A stretch of 63,020 nt of DNA. Source: Kiritimatiellia bacterium. GTDB lineage: Bacteria > Verrucomicrobiota > Kiritimatiellia > CAIQIC01 > JAGNIJ01. Below, piece by piece: positions 8,779-16,355 of the stretch (positions are counted from its first letter, which is position 1; each line of letters begins with the position of its first letter). Location: contig JAGNIJ010000025.1 in assembly GCA_018001225.1 (NCBI GenBank), forward strand, positions 1 to 63,020. The letters are read 5' to 3'. The notes beneath the pieces are model-generated. The model did no database searches and was not told where the DNA came from. It was given only the letters and a program-made list of their open reading frames with translations. Both the position numbers and the translations under genes were made by a program.

Positions 8779-10649
8779 TTCGGAAGAAAACAATCCAGCC
8801 AAGCCTCGAAACACAGCAACGACCAGATGAGCAGCCGGCGGTTCTGCCGGCCCTCCAGGTGCTCCGTCACCAGCGCCTGCACCTTGTCGCGGGCCAGGTA
8901 GTCGTAAACCCGCGTGCCCGGCGAGAACAGGCGGCGCCGCACGTAGTCCATGCTCTCCCCCTTGAACCAGCTGGCATCCGGCGCCGAGAAGCCCTGCTTG
9001 ACGCCCTCGGCGGTCGAATCCGGCACGTAGCGCTTCATCACGTCGCGCAGCAGGAGCTTGCCGTCGCGCGTCTTGTCGAAGTAGCGCGCCGTCTTGTACC
9101 CGGGTTCGTTTTCGTTCAGCCGCACGACTTCGCGCAGGTTGCCCAGCTTCAGGTTCACGGGCAGGCGCATCGCGAAATCCACCAGGTCGTTGTCCAGGAA
9201 GGGAAGCCGCGTCTCCAGCCCGTGCGCCATGCTCAACTTGTCCTCCACGAGCAGCAGGCCGTGCAGGAACGTCTTGATCTCGAAGTACATGGAACAATTG
9301 ACGTAGTCCTCGGGCCGGGCCAGCGCGGACGGGCGCCGGCTGAAGACATCGCGGAAGATGTCCCGTGTCCACACGTGCTGCACGTCGGGCCAGACCGGAT
9401 CGAATACCTCGCGGATGTCCTTGTTGGGGATCAGCCGCTGCCAGTACCGGTAGTACTTGTCGATGTAGTGCTCGAAGTCGTCGTTGACGGCGGCCCGGTA
9501 ATAGCGCCACGGGTAGCCGCCGAAGAGCTCGTCCCCGCCCCCCCCGGAAAGGACCACCTTGACGAACCGGCCCGCCAGCTTGGCGGCATAGTAGTTGGGA
9601 TAGCTCTGGCCCACGCGGGGGTCTTCCAGGTGCCACATCAGCTTCGGGAAGATGCGCTCCATGTCGCCCGCCTTCAGGACCATCTCGTAGTGCTCGGTGC
9701 GCAACAGGTAGGACAGGTGTTCCGCCTTCGCCCGCTCGTCGAAGGACAGCTCGATGCCGGAGGCCGACCGGAGATCGAACCCGCACGTGAACGTCTTCAG
9801 GTACGGGAGCTGCTCCGCGGCGATGGCCGTGACCGAACCCGAATCCATGCCCCCGCTAAGATAGGAGCCCACGTCCACGTCGCTGACGAGTTGGCGACGC
9901 ACGGCCTGCCGGAACAGGCGGTCCAACTCCTCCTCGTACGCCCGCTTGTCGGCCGGGCGTTCCGGCTCCTCGAAGGAGAAATCCCAGTAGCGCCGCGGCC
10001 GGCCGGCGCCCCCCGCCGTCACCCGCAGGCTCATGCCCGGCGGCAACAGGCGGACCCCGGCGAACCACGTCCGGTCCGTGAACAGGTTCTGAAAAGTGAA
10101 ATACTCCAGCAGCGCTTCGCGATCGAGCTCCGTCCGGCAGGCGGGATGGGCCAGAAGCGGCTTCACCTCCGAGCCGAACAGGAACACGCCGGGCCGGAGG
10201 CTGTAGTAGAGCGGCTTGATGCCGAAGCGGTCGCGCGCCAGGAACAGCTCCCGCCGCACCCGGTCCCAGATCGCCAGCGCAAACATGCCGTTGAACTTCA
10301 GCAGGGCGTCCTCGCCCCACTCCGCGTACGCCTGCAAGGCCACTTCCGCATCGGTGCGCGATTGGAAAGTCCGCCCCGCGGCCTGCAGTTCCCGGCGCAA
10401 GGCCTCAAAGTTATAGATCTCGCCGTTGTATGTCAGGGTGTAGCGGCCGTCCGCCGTGGTCATCGGCTCCCGGCCCGCGTCCGTCAGGTCGATGATCGCG
10501 AGGCGGCGGTGCCCCAGGCCCGCCGGCCCGTCGGTATAGACCCCCTCCCCGTCCGGACCGCGGTGCGCCATGCGCGCCACCATCCGGGCCAAAACCTCCG
10601 GCGAGGCCGGCGCGCCGTCCAGATTGCAGAATCCCGTTATACCGCACAT
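8775..10649 (-). CDS. asnB: Asparagine synthase (glutamine-hydrolysing) family amidotransferase 2
   Basis: The start at MCGITGFCNL places the catalytic Cys at position 2 and gives 624 residues. The glutaminase half shows MAHRGPDGEG and TYNGEIYNFEALR. The synthetase half shows the PP-loop SGGMDSGSVTA and SGGGGDELFGGYPW. It is a paralogue of the protein at 3188-5113 but clearly divergent, so the two probably act on different acceptors. Known family reaction: glutamine-dependent amidation of an adenylated carboxylate. The gene is 17 bases downstream of the SDR epimerase and overlaps the next epimerase start by four bases, so it belongs to the same transcript. Its role as a sugar-acid amidotransferase is an inference from context. 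Confidence 0.9.
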   Translation of the reverse strand: MCGITGFCNLDGAPASPEVLARMVARMAHRGPDGEGVYTDGPAGLGHRRLAIIDLTDAGREPMTTADGRYTLTYNGEIYNFEALRRELQAAGRTFQSRTDAEVALQAYAEWGEDALLKFNGMFALAIWDRVRRELFLARDRFGIKPLYYSLRPGVFLFGSEVKPLLAHPACRTELDREALLEYFTFQNLFTDRTWFAGVRLLPPGMSLRVTAGGAGRPRRYWDFSFEEPERPADKRAYEEELDRLFRQAVRRQLVSDVDVGSYLSGGMDSGSVTAIAAEQLPYLKTFTCGFDLRSASGIELSFDERAKAEHLSYLLRTEHYEMVLKAGDMERIFPKLMWHLEDPRVGQSYPNYYAAKLAGRFVKVVLSGGGGDELFGGYPWRYYRAAVNDDFEHYIDKYYRYWQRLIPNKDIREVFDPVWPDVQHVWTRDIFRDVFSRRPSALARPEDYVNCSMYFEIKTFLHGLLLVEDKLSMAHGLETRLPFLDNDLVDFAMRLPVNLKLGNLREVVRLNENEPGYKTARYFDKTRDGKLLLRDVMKRYVPDSTAEGVKQGFSAPDASWFKGESMDYVRRRLFSPGTRVYDYLARDKVQALVTEHLEGRQNRRLLIWSLLCFEAWLDCFLPK

Positions 10650-10666
10650 GCTCTTGCCGCCCCCGC

Positions 10667-11662
10667 CTACCGGCCGGCCGCGCCGCGCCGCGCCTCGACC
10701 TCGGCCATGTGGGCCTGGCGCCACTCGATGAGCGACTGGAGGCCCTCCTCCAGGTCGATCTTCCACTCGAAGCCCAGCTTCTCGCGCGCGGCTTTCTCAC
10801 AGCCGACCCGGTTGGTCACGAAGTACTCCGTCGCCGGCTTGAAGTTGATCCCCAGCGACTCCTTGCCCGTCAGCTTCAGCAACACCTCGATCAGTTCCTT
10901 CACCGAGGTCTTCACGCCCCGCCCAACGTTGAAGAACCCGATCGGGCACTCGGACGCCATCGCGCACAGGTTCGCCCGCGCCACGTCCGCGACGTGGATG
11001 AAATCGTAGGCCTGCGACCCGTCGCCGAACACCAGCGGCGGCTCGTTGCGGTCGATGCAGTCCAGCGCCTTCATCATCACCGCGATGTACGCGCCCTTGT
11101 AGTCCTGGCGCGGCCCGTAGACGTTCATGTAGCGCAGCCCCACGCCCTTGACCCCGTAGCGCTTGTGGTGGGCCTTCAGCATCGCCTCGCCGGCGATCTT
11201 CGTCGCGCCGTAGAAGGTCCAGCAGTTGAACGGGTGGCTCTCCGTCATCGGCTCCTCGAGGGCGTCCCCGTACACGCTCGCGCTGGAGGAGTAGACCAGC
11301 CGCTGGATAGTATGCCGGCGACAGGCCTCGATCACGTTGAACGTCCCGCGGATGTTCACGTCGAAGGCCGACTGCGGATACTCGTGGCAGTGCAGCAGCC
11401 ACAGGGCCGCCAGGTGGAACACGCCGTCCACGCCCTTCATCGCCGTGTCCAGGATGTCCGGCTGACAGATGTCCCCGCCGAGCGGAAACACGCTGCAGCG
11501 CGGGTCCTTCAGCGCCCCGGCCAGGTTCTCCATCCGGCCGCGCACGAAGTTGTCGTACACGACTACTTCCTTCACGTCGGTCTGCAGGAGCTGGTCCACG
11601 ATGTGGCTGCCGATCAGCCCCGCCCCGCCGATCACCATGATCTTCTTGCCCTTGATGTCCAT
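10667..11662 (-). CDS. NAD-dependent nucleotide-sugar epimerase (UDP-glucose 4-epimerase-like SDR)
   Basis: This 331-residue protein has the expected length for UDP-hexose 4-epimerases. The NAD loop GGAGLIGSH is at about 12-20, VYDNFVRG follows as the second strand that binds the NAD ribose, and SSSASVYG plus YGATK (about 151-155) carry the catalytic Ser/Thr and Tyr/Lys. The typical product would be an epimerised UDP-sugar, such as UDP-Gal, UDP-GalNAc or the uronic form. It lies 30 bases after the aminotransferase and 17 bases before the amidotransferase, in the same direction. With the WbpB/D- and WbpE-like neighbours it fits a pathway to an amino-uronic acid, but the exact sugar is not determined. 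Confidence 0.85.
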   Translation of the reverse strand: MDIKGKKIMVIGGAGLIGSHIVDQLLQTDVKEVVVYDNFVRGRMENLAGALKDPRCSVFPLGGDICQPDILDTAMKGVDGVFHLAALWLLHCHEYPQSAFDVNIRGTFNVIEACRRHTIQRLVYSSSASVYGDALEEPMTESHPFNCWTFYGATKIAGEAMLKAHHKRYGVKGVGLRYMNVYGPRQDYKGAYIAVMMKALDCIDRNEPPLVFGDGSQAYDFIHVADVARANLCAMASECPIGFFNVGRGVKTSVKELIEVLLKLTGKESLGINFKPATEYFVTNRVGCEKAAREKLGFEWKIDLEEGLQSLIEWRQAHMAEVEARRGAAGR

Positions 11663-11692
11663 GCTGTCCTCCGATCTTCTTTCCGGCGCGGC

Positions 11693-12811
11693 CTAGGCCG
11701 ACAGGAATTCCTTGATGCTGTCCACCACGTACGCCGCCTGGGCGTCCGCCAGTTCGGGATAGATGGGCAGCGCCACGGTCTCGAGCGCGGCCTTTTCGCT
11801 TTCGGGGAAATCGCCCTTCTTGTGTCCGAGATACGCGAAGCACTCCTGAAGATGCATCGGAACAGGGTAGTAGACCTCCGTGCCGATCCCCTTGTCCTTC
11901 AAGAAGTTCTGCAAATCGTCGCGGCGAGGCACGCGGAGGACGTACTGGTTGAAGATGTGACGGTTGGCGACGACCTTCGGCAGCTTGACCTTGGCCGCTA
12001 GGCCCGCGGCGGCGAACAGTTTGTCGTACCGCTTCGCGTTGGCCTGCCGGCCCGCCGTCCACGCGTCGAGGTGGCGCAGCTTGACCAGTACGACCGCCGC
12101 CTGCAGGGCGTCCAGCCGGAAGTTGCCGCCGATGATCTTGTGGAAGTACTTCGGCTTCGAGCCGTGCGCCCGAAGGATCCCGAGCTTGTCCGCCCGCGCC
12201 GCGTCGTTCGTCGTCACGATGCCGCCGTCGCCGAAGCAGCCCAGGTTCTTCGAGGGAAAGAACGAGAAGCAGCCGTAGTGCCCGATCGAGCCCGCGCGCC
12301 GGCCCTTGTTCTCCGAGCCGATCGCCTGCGCAGCGTCCTCGATGACGACCAGGTGGCGGCGGGCGGCGATCTCCATGATCGGGTCCATGTCCGCCATCTG
12401 CCCGTACAGATGCACCGGCATGATCGCGCGCGTCTTCGCGGTGATCTTCGCCTCGATCTGCGCCGGGTCGATGTTATACGTCTCGGGATCGATGTCCACG
12501 AACACCGGCCGCGCACCCGTCCGGGCGATCGAGCCCGCGGTGGCGAAGAAGGTGTAGGGCGTTGTGATCACCTCGTCGCCCGACCCGATGCCCTCGGCCA
12601 TCAGGGCGATGAGCAGCGCGTCCGTGCCCGAGGTCACGCCGACCGCGCGGGCGCAGGCGCAGTAGGCCGCGATGGCCTTCTCGCATTCCTGGACCTTCGG
12701 CCCGAGGATGAAATACTGCGACTCGACGACTTCGCGCAGGACAGGCTCGATCTCGGCCTTGATCCCGGCGTACTGCGCTTTGAGGTCCAACAGGGGAACG
12801 TTCATCGTCAT
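11693..12811 (-). CDS. DegT/DnrJ/EryC1/StrS aminotransferase, WbpE-like
   Basis: This 372-residue PLP-dependent sugar aminotransferase begins with VPLLDLKAQYAGIKAEI and has the PLP-phosphate loop TSGTDALLIAL (about 60-70). VIEDAAQAIG contains the Asp that contacts the pyridine nitrogen, and the Schiff-base Lys lies in FFPSKNLGCFGDGG at about 188. The best-known relatives transfer an amino group from glutamate to a 3-keto UDP-sugar (WbpE/WlbC). Its ATG overlaps the TGA of the WbpB-WbpD-like fusion, which would supply the 3-keto substrate and acetylate the product. That gives a consecutive three-reaction module in two genes. The assignment to the 2,3-diacetamido-uronic acid pathway is inferred from this adjacency. 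Confidence 0.88.
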   Translation of the reverse strand: MTMNVPLLDLKAQYAGIKAEIEPVLREVVESQYFILGPKVQECEKAIAAYCACARAVGVTSGTDALLIALMAEGIGSGDEVITTPYTFFATAGSIARTGARPVFVDIDPETYNIDPAQIEAKITAKTRAIMPVHLYGQMADMDPIMEIAARRHLVVIEDAAQAIGSENKGRRAGSIGHYGCFSFFPSKNLGCFGDGGIVTTNDAARADKLGILRAHGSKPKYFHKIIGGNFRLDALQAAVVLVKLRHLDAWTAGRQANAKRYDKLFAAAGLAAKVKLPKVVANRHIFNQYVLRVPRRDDLQNFLKDKGIGTEVYYPVPMHLQECFAYLGHKKGDFPESEKAALETVALPIYPELADAQAAYVVDSIKEFLSA

Positions 12812-14460
12812 TTTCCTTTCTTGAACTCGTCGTACGTTTTTTCGCCCTTGGCCAACTCCGCCGGCAACGGGGCTTCTTCATCCAGGTCGAGGCACTTCAG
12901 CACGCCGGGCTCGACTTCCTTGTAGCGATAGCCGCTCTCGGGGCAGCGCATCACGCCGTCCTGATCCGGCGCGCCGAGCCGGTGGCCGTGGCGGCTCATC
13001 CAGCTCTTCTGCCGCGCGGGATTGCCCATGACGAGCGCGTAGTCCGGCACGTCCTTCGTCACCACCGAACCCGCGGCGACGAAGGCGTAGCGGCCGACGG
13101 TCACGCCGCAGACGATCGTCGCGTTGGCGCCGACGCTGCAGCCGCGCCGGAAGTGCGTCTTCTCGTAGAGGGCGTGGCGGTTGACCTGCGAGCGGGGGTT
13201 GGTGACGTTCGTCAGCACGCAGGACGGGCCGAGAAACACGTCGTCCTCGATCACCGTGCCGGTGTAGACCGACACGTTGTTCTGGATCTTGACGTTGTTC
13301 CCCATGACCACGCCGTCCGCGATGTGGACGTTCTGGCCCAGGATGCAGCGCTGGCCGATCTTGACCCTCGGCAGGACGTGGCTGAAGTGCCAGATCTTCG
13401 TGCCCGCCCCGATCTCGCAGGGCGGGTCCACGCAGGCGGTCTCGTGAACGAAGTACTCGCGCGCGGGGCCGGCCGCGGCGGCCTGGGCCACCGTCCCGCC
13501 GCCGGAGGCCAGCGACCGCTGGCAGGCGTCCAGCACGGTCAGCACGCGTAACCCCTCCGCCCCGTCCGTCACCGGCGCGGCGCGGGAGTCGAGGCAGGCG
13601 ATGAACTGGCGGCACTCCTCCTTCAGCGGCTCGGAGGCGTCGAGGGGAACCACCTCGGCCTCGGCCTTGACCGCCGTCGGCACGCGGTCCTTCCACTCGA
13701 CCTTGTGCGGGTACAGGACCAGCTTGTTCTTGGCCGTGTCGTCGAAGACGGCCATCTTCTGCGAGCCGACGACGACCAGCCGCTGCTCCTTGAAGGGGTG
13801 CAGCCAGTTGACGAAGATGTGCGCGCGCACGCCGCTCGGGAACGCGAACTCGCTGGTCGTGACGTCCATCACCAGCGGGTTCAGATAGCCCCCGCCCTGG
13901 CAGGCGACGGACATCGGCATCTCGCCGAGCAGCGCGAGCATCACCGAGATGTCGTGGGGCGCAAAGCTCCACAGGATGTTCTCCTCCGTGCGGATCTTCC
14001 CGATGTTCAACCGGTTCGAGTAGAGGTACTGGATCTGGCCGAGGTCGCCCGACGAGATCAGCCGGCCCAGCGCGATCACGGCGGGGTGATAGCGCAGGAT
14101 GTGGCCGACCATCAGCACGCGGCCGAGCCGGCCCGCGAGGTCCACCAGCGCGCGGCCCTCTTCCACCTTGATGGCGAGCGGCTTCTCCACGAAGACATCC
14201 TTGCCGGCCTCCAGCGCGGTCCGGGCCATGCCGTAGTGCGTCACCGCCGGCGTGGCCAGGGCCACGGCCCGGATTCCGGGATCGGCGAGAACATGGCCGA
14301 AATCCTGCGTGAACCGCACGTCCGGGAACTTGGCCTTCCACTCCTTCTCCACCGCCGGGCTGGTGTCGCAGATCGTATGCAACGCCCCCAGTTCGTGGAA
14401 GTTGCGGGCCAGGTTCTTACCCCAGTACCCCATGCCGACTACCGCGATGTGCTTGTTCAT
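12808..14460 (-). CDS. Fused Gfo/Idh/MocA oxidoreductase and hexapeptide acetyltransferase (WbpB-WbpD-like)
   Basis: The start MNKHIAVVGMGYWGKN gives 550 residues in two recognisable enzymes. Residues 1 to about 320 are a Gfo/Idh/MocA dehydrogenase: the Rossmann loop G-M-G-Y-W-G is at 9-14 and the family EKP motif at 92-94. Residues about 336-495 are a left-handed beta-helix acyltransferase of imperfect hexapeptides, with KIWHFSHV, GQNVHIADGV, KIQNNVSVYTG and VGANATIVCGVTVG, ending in MGNPAR. In the WbpA-B-E-D-I pathway, WbpB oxidises UDP-GlcNAcA at C3, WbpE aminates it and WbpD N-acetylates it. Here B and D are one chain and the WbpE-like gene follows with a four-base overlap. The last 55 residues contain two cysteines (RCPESGYRY, LKCLDLD) and are not typical of either parent. 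Confidence 0.85.
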   Translation of the reverse strand: MNKHIAVVGMGYWGKNLARNFHELGALHTICDTSPAVEKEWKAKFPDVRFTQDFGHVLADPGIRAVALATPAVTHYGMARTALEAGKDVFVEKPLAIKVEEGRALVDLAGRLGRVLMVGHILRYHPAVIALGRLISSGDLGQIQYLYSNRLNIGKIRTEENILWSFAPHDISVMLALLGEMPMSVACQGGGYLNPLVMDVTTSEFAFPSGVRAHIFVNWLHPFKEQRLVVVGSQKMAVFDDTAKNKLVLYPHKVEWKDRVPTAVKAEAEVVPLDASEPLKEECRQFIACLDSRAAPVTDGAEGLRVLTVLDACQRSLASGGGTVAQAAAAGPAREYFVHETACVDPPCEIGAGTKIWHFSHVLPRVKIGQRCILGQNVHIADGVVMGNNVKIQNNVSVYTGTVIEDDVFLGPSCVLTNVTNPRSQVNRHALYEKTHFRRGCSVGANATIVCGVTVGRYAFVAAGSVVTKDVPDYALVMGNPARQKSWMSRHGHRLGAPDQDGVMRCPESGYRYKEVEPGVLKCLDLDEEAPLPAELAKGEKTYDEFKKGK

Positions 14461-14522
14461 GTCATCTCCCCGGACCGACGGTTCTTGTCTGTCCATTCCT
14501 GTAGCGACGTTTCTGCTAAACG

Positions 14523-14550
14523 CCGGGCGGCTCGCAGAGCCGCCGCTACA
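14523..14550 (-). repeat. REP-like hairpin with GTAG head, second subfamily
   Basis: Read on the minus strand, this site is TGTAG followed by a stem CGGCGGCTC / GAGCCGCC. It lies in the 107-base gap between the GbsR-like regulator and the WbpB-WbpD-like fusion. A near copy is inside the PqqD-domain gene at 61797-61824. The GTAG tetranucleotide followed by an imperfect palindrome is the known layout of REPs mobilised by RAYT transposases. Confidence 0.7.
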
Positions 14551-14567
14551 ATTTTCGCCCGCTGTAG

Positions 14568-15071
14568 TTACTTCAGAAGCATCTTCAATATCGAGCTGTC
14601 CCACAGCCTTTGCGCCCGGCCGCGGAAGGCGCGGATCTTCGCGACCCGTTCGCGCAGGAAGGTCCAGTCGGTCGCATCCTCCGCCGAGCCGGCCGCGGCC
14701 TCCCGCATTTCCTCCTCGGCCTCGGCGAGCACATGGTCGCCGCTTTCCATCTTCCTCCCGATCACGTCCAGCAGGGCCCGGCGGATGATGTGGCCGAAAT
14801 GCGGCAGCGCCTCGTAGAAATCCTTGCGCTCGCCCTTGATCCAGACCTTGCGCAGCGCGCCCCACTGCTCGAGCTGGCGGACGGTCATGCTCGCGCTGCC
14901 CTTGCTGATGCCGAGGGACTGCGTGAGGTCGTCGAGCGACTGCGGCTGGCGGCTGAAATAGATGTGGGTGAAGACCTGGCCCAGGGCGCGCCCGACGCCG
15001 AGCGTCTGGGTCATCTGCCCCGCCGCCTCGATGAAGCGCCGGCGCAGCTGCTGTGGAGTGGAAGCGCTCAT
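14568..15071 (-). CDS. GbsR/MarR-type winged-helix transcriptional regulator
   Basis: Starting at MSASTPQQLRRRF gives 167 residues. An in-frame Met at 15158 would add 29 residues that look like upstream DNA. The centre is a winged helix with LDDLTQSLGISKGSASMTV as the helix-turn-helix, followed by LEQWGALRKVWIKGERKDFYE as the wing. This matches the GbsR/OpcR branch of MarR regulators. The C-terminal third is helical and acidic (AEAEEEMREAAAG), consistent with a dimerisation region. It is the first gene of the minus-strand polysaccharide cluster and about 170 bases downstream of a near-perfect inverted repeat at 15243-15264. Autoregulation and control of the cluster are likely but inferred; no effector is known. 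Confidence 0.85.
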   Translation of the reverse strand: MSASTPQQLRRRFIEAAGQMTQTLGVGRALGQVFTHIYFSRQPQSLDDLTQSLGISKGSASMTVRQLEQWGALRKVWIKGERKDFYEALPHFGHIIRRALLDVIGRKMESGDHVLAEAEEEMREAAAGSAEDATDWTFLRERVAKIRAFRGRAQRLWDSSILKMLLK

Positions 15072-15242
15072 GAAGAAAAGAATTGAACCGCAGCGGACAA
15101 GGAGGTTCGCAGGGGAATTGAAAACGAACTTGGAGGAAAAGGCGCCAAGCCCGGCCATCCGGTTTTTGCCCTCCGTGATCCTCCGCGACCTCTGCGGTTA
15201 CACTTTCCGGGCGGACTTCGTCCCGGTCACGTCCCGGGGCGA

Positions 15243-15264
15243 ACGTTCAATATGTATTGAACGT
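15243..15264. promoter_or_regulatory. Inverted repeat, candidate operator of the GbsR/MarR-type regulator
   Basis: Two perfect 10-base arms, ACGTTCAATA and TATTGAACGT, are separated by TG. The size and the TTCAAT/ATTGAA half-sites resemble MarR-class operators. It is the only such element in the 241-base gap upstream of the regulator gene, so it is a good candidate for autoregulation and cluster control. The core promoter itself is not clear. Confidence 0.6.
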
Positions 15265-15312
15265 ATCAAAACGGCGGGAGGGCGCAAGCGTTATTTTCCG
15301 CGGCCGCCGCGG

Positions 15313-16290
15313 CTACTCCGCGTGCAGGAATGACACCAGGATATCCGGTTGCGCGGCGACATCGGTGCGGATACGCAGGAAGGCGTCCCCGGAAACGACG
15401 GCGCCCGCGACCGGCCGGAGCGTAATCACATAGGCCGCATCCCCATCCGGCGCCGCGGAGGCCTCCAGGGGCGGCGGGGCGATCACCTCCAGCACGCGGA
15501 ACGCCCGGTACGACGATTGCACGACCACCCTCAACTCCCCCGTGATCACCCCGTCGGCGGGCAGCGCCAGTTCACGGGGCTCGACACGCAGCGGAAGCTC
15601 CACGTCCGCGGAGACGGGAATCTCGAGCTCCCGCTGCATGGGGTCGTCCGTTTGCACCCGCACGGTCCCGCTCAACGCGCCGGCCGGGAGCGGCGGCACG
15701 GTGCTCACGACGATCCGGTAGCCCGGTCCGGACTCGTTGGGGCCGGCCGCGGCCTGGAGCCAGGCGTCGGAGCTCTGCGCGCCGTGCACCTGGAGAGGCC
15801 AGCTCGTGTTGAACGTCAGGACCACGCTCTGCGTGACGGCGGCGTCCACGGGGATCGTCCCGAACGCCACTCGCTCGGGTTCCAGTTGAAGGGCCTGGCG
15901 CGCCTCGCCCCGGAAGCGCAGCGTCAGCGCCTCCCCGGGAAAGTCGGGCAGCTCCGCCGCAAAATCCCTCGTCACCTCGTCCTTCAAGCCGGCGGGCGAG
16001 AAGCCGAGATTCACCTGGGCCCTCGCCCCCGGCGCCACGACCAGTTCCTGCACGAGGGTCGGGCCCGCCGCCCTACCCGAATCCACGATGCGGACACTCA
16101 CCGGCTCGTTGGTCCGGTTTTCCAGGGTGAAGACGTGATAGACCGTCGACCGGTTGTCCACCCACCCGAAGAAGTACTCCGGCGCCGCGCAGCCCAGGGG
16201 GCCGGCCGAGGTCGCGAGGGGCTCGGCGCCGACGGAAGGAGCCGCCAGGATCGCGAGAAATAACAGCGATGCGACGCGAAGAGCTTTCAT
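15313..16290 (-). CDS. Secreted DUF1573-like beta-sandwich protein
   Basis: The start MKALRVASLLFLAILAAPSV gives a 325-residue protein with a Sec signal peptide ending near VGAEP. The first mature domain (about 35-130) contains APEYFFGWVDNRSTVYHVF and LENRTNEPVSV, the strand pattern of DUF1573 (P-x-Y-x-F-G ... H-x-F-x-x-x-N) but without the usual cysteine pair. Later segments (VELPLRVEPRELALPADG) look like further Ig-like repeats. It probably sits in the periplasm or on the cell surface; no catalytic motif is seen. It lies 65 bases downstream of the GH13 gene, in the same direction, with a strong hairpin between them, so co-transcription may be attenuated. Specific function unknown. Confidence 0.7.
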   Translation of the reverse strand: MKALRVASLLFLAILAAPSVGAEPLATSAGPLGCAAPEYFFGWVDNRSTVYHVFTLENRTNEPVSVRIVDSGRAAGPTLVQELVVAPGARAQVNLGFSPAGLKDEVTRDFAAELPDFPGEALTLRFRGEARQALQLEPERVAFGTIPVDAAVTQSVVLTFNTSWPLQVHGAQSSDAWLQAAAGPNESGPGYRIVVSTVPPLPAGALSGTVRVQTDDPMQRELEIPVSADVELPLRVEPRELALPADGVITGELRVVVQSSYRAFRVLEVIAPPPLEASAAPDGDAAYVITLRPVAGAVVSGDAFLRIRTDVAAQPDILVSFLHAE

Positions 16291-16311
16291 GGCGCGGCTC
16301 CCGGGCGGGCC

Positions 16312-16341
16312 ATCCCGGGGCGCGCACGGGCGCCCCGGGAT
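16312..16341. terminator. Strong hairpin after the GH13 gene
   Basis: A perfect 12-base stem, ATCCCGGGGCGC / GCGCCCCGGGAT, encloses a six-base loop. It lies 15 bases past the GH13 stop. No T-tract follows on the minus strand, so it could be a weak terminator or an mRNA-stabilising hairpin rather than a classical intrinsic terminator. Confidence 0.5.
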
Positions 16342-16355
16342 CCTTCTACTCCGCC

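Noticed and set aside
3188..10649. Lasso-peptide or similar RiPP cluster because of AsnB-type and PqqD-type proteins
   Set aside because: The AsnB genes are embedded in a Wzx/Wzy polysaccharide operon, the PqqD protein is 50 kb away, and no transglutaminase-like protease or precursor peptide is present.
15072..15158. Upstream Met at 15158 for the GbsR-like regulator
   Set aside because: The added segment has no family match and would leave the family-typical N-terminus internal.
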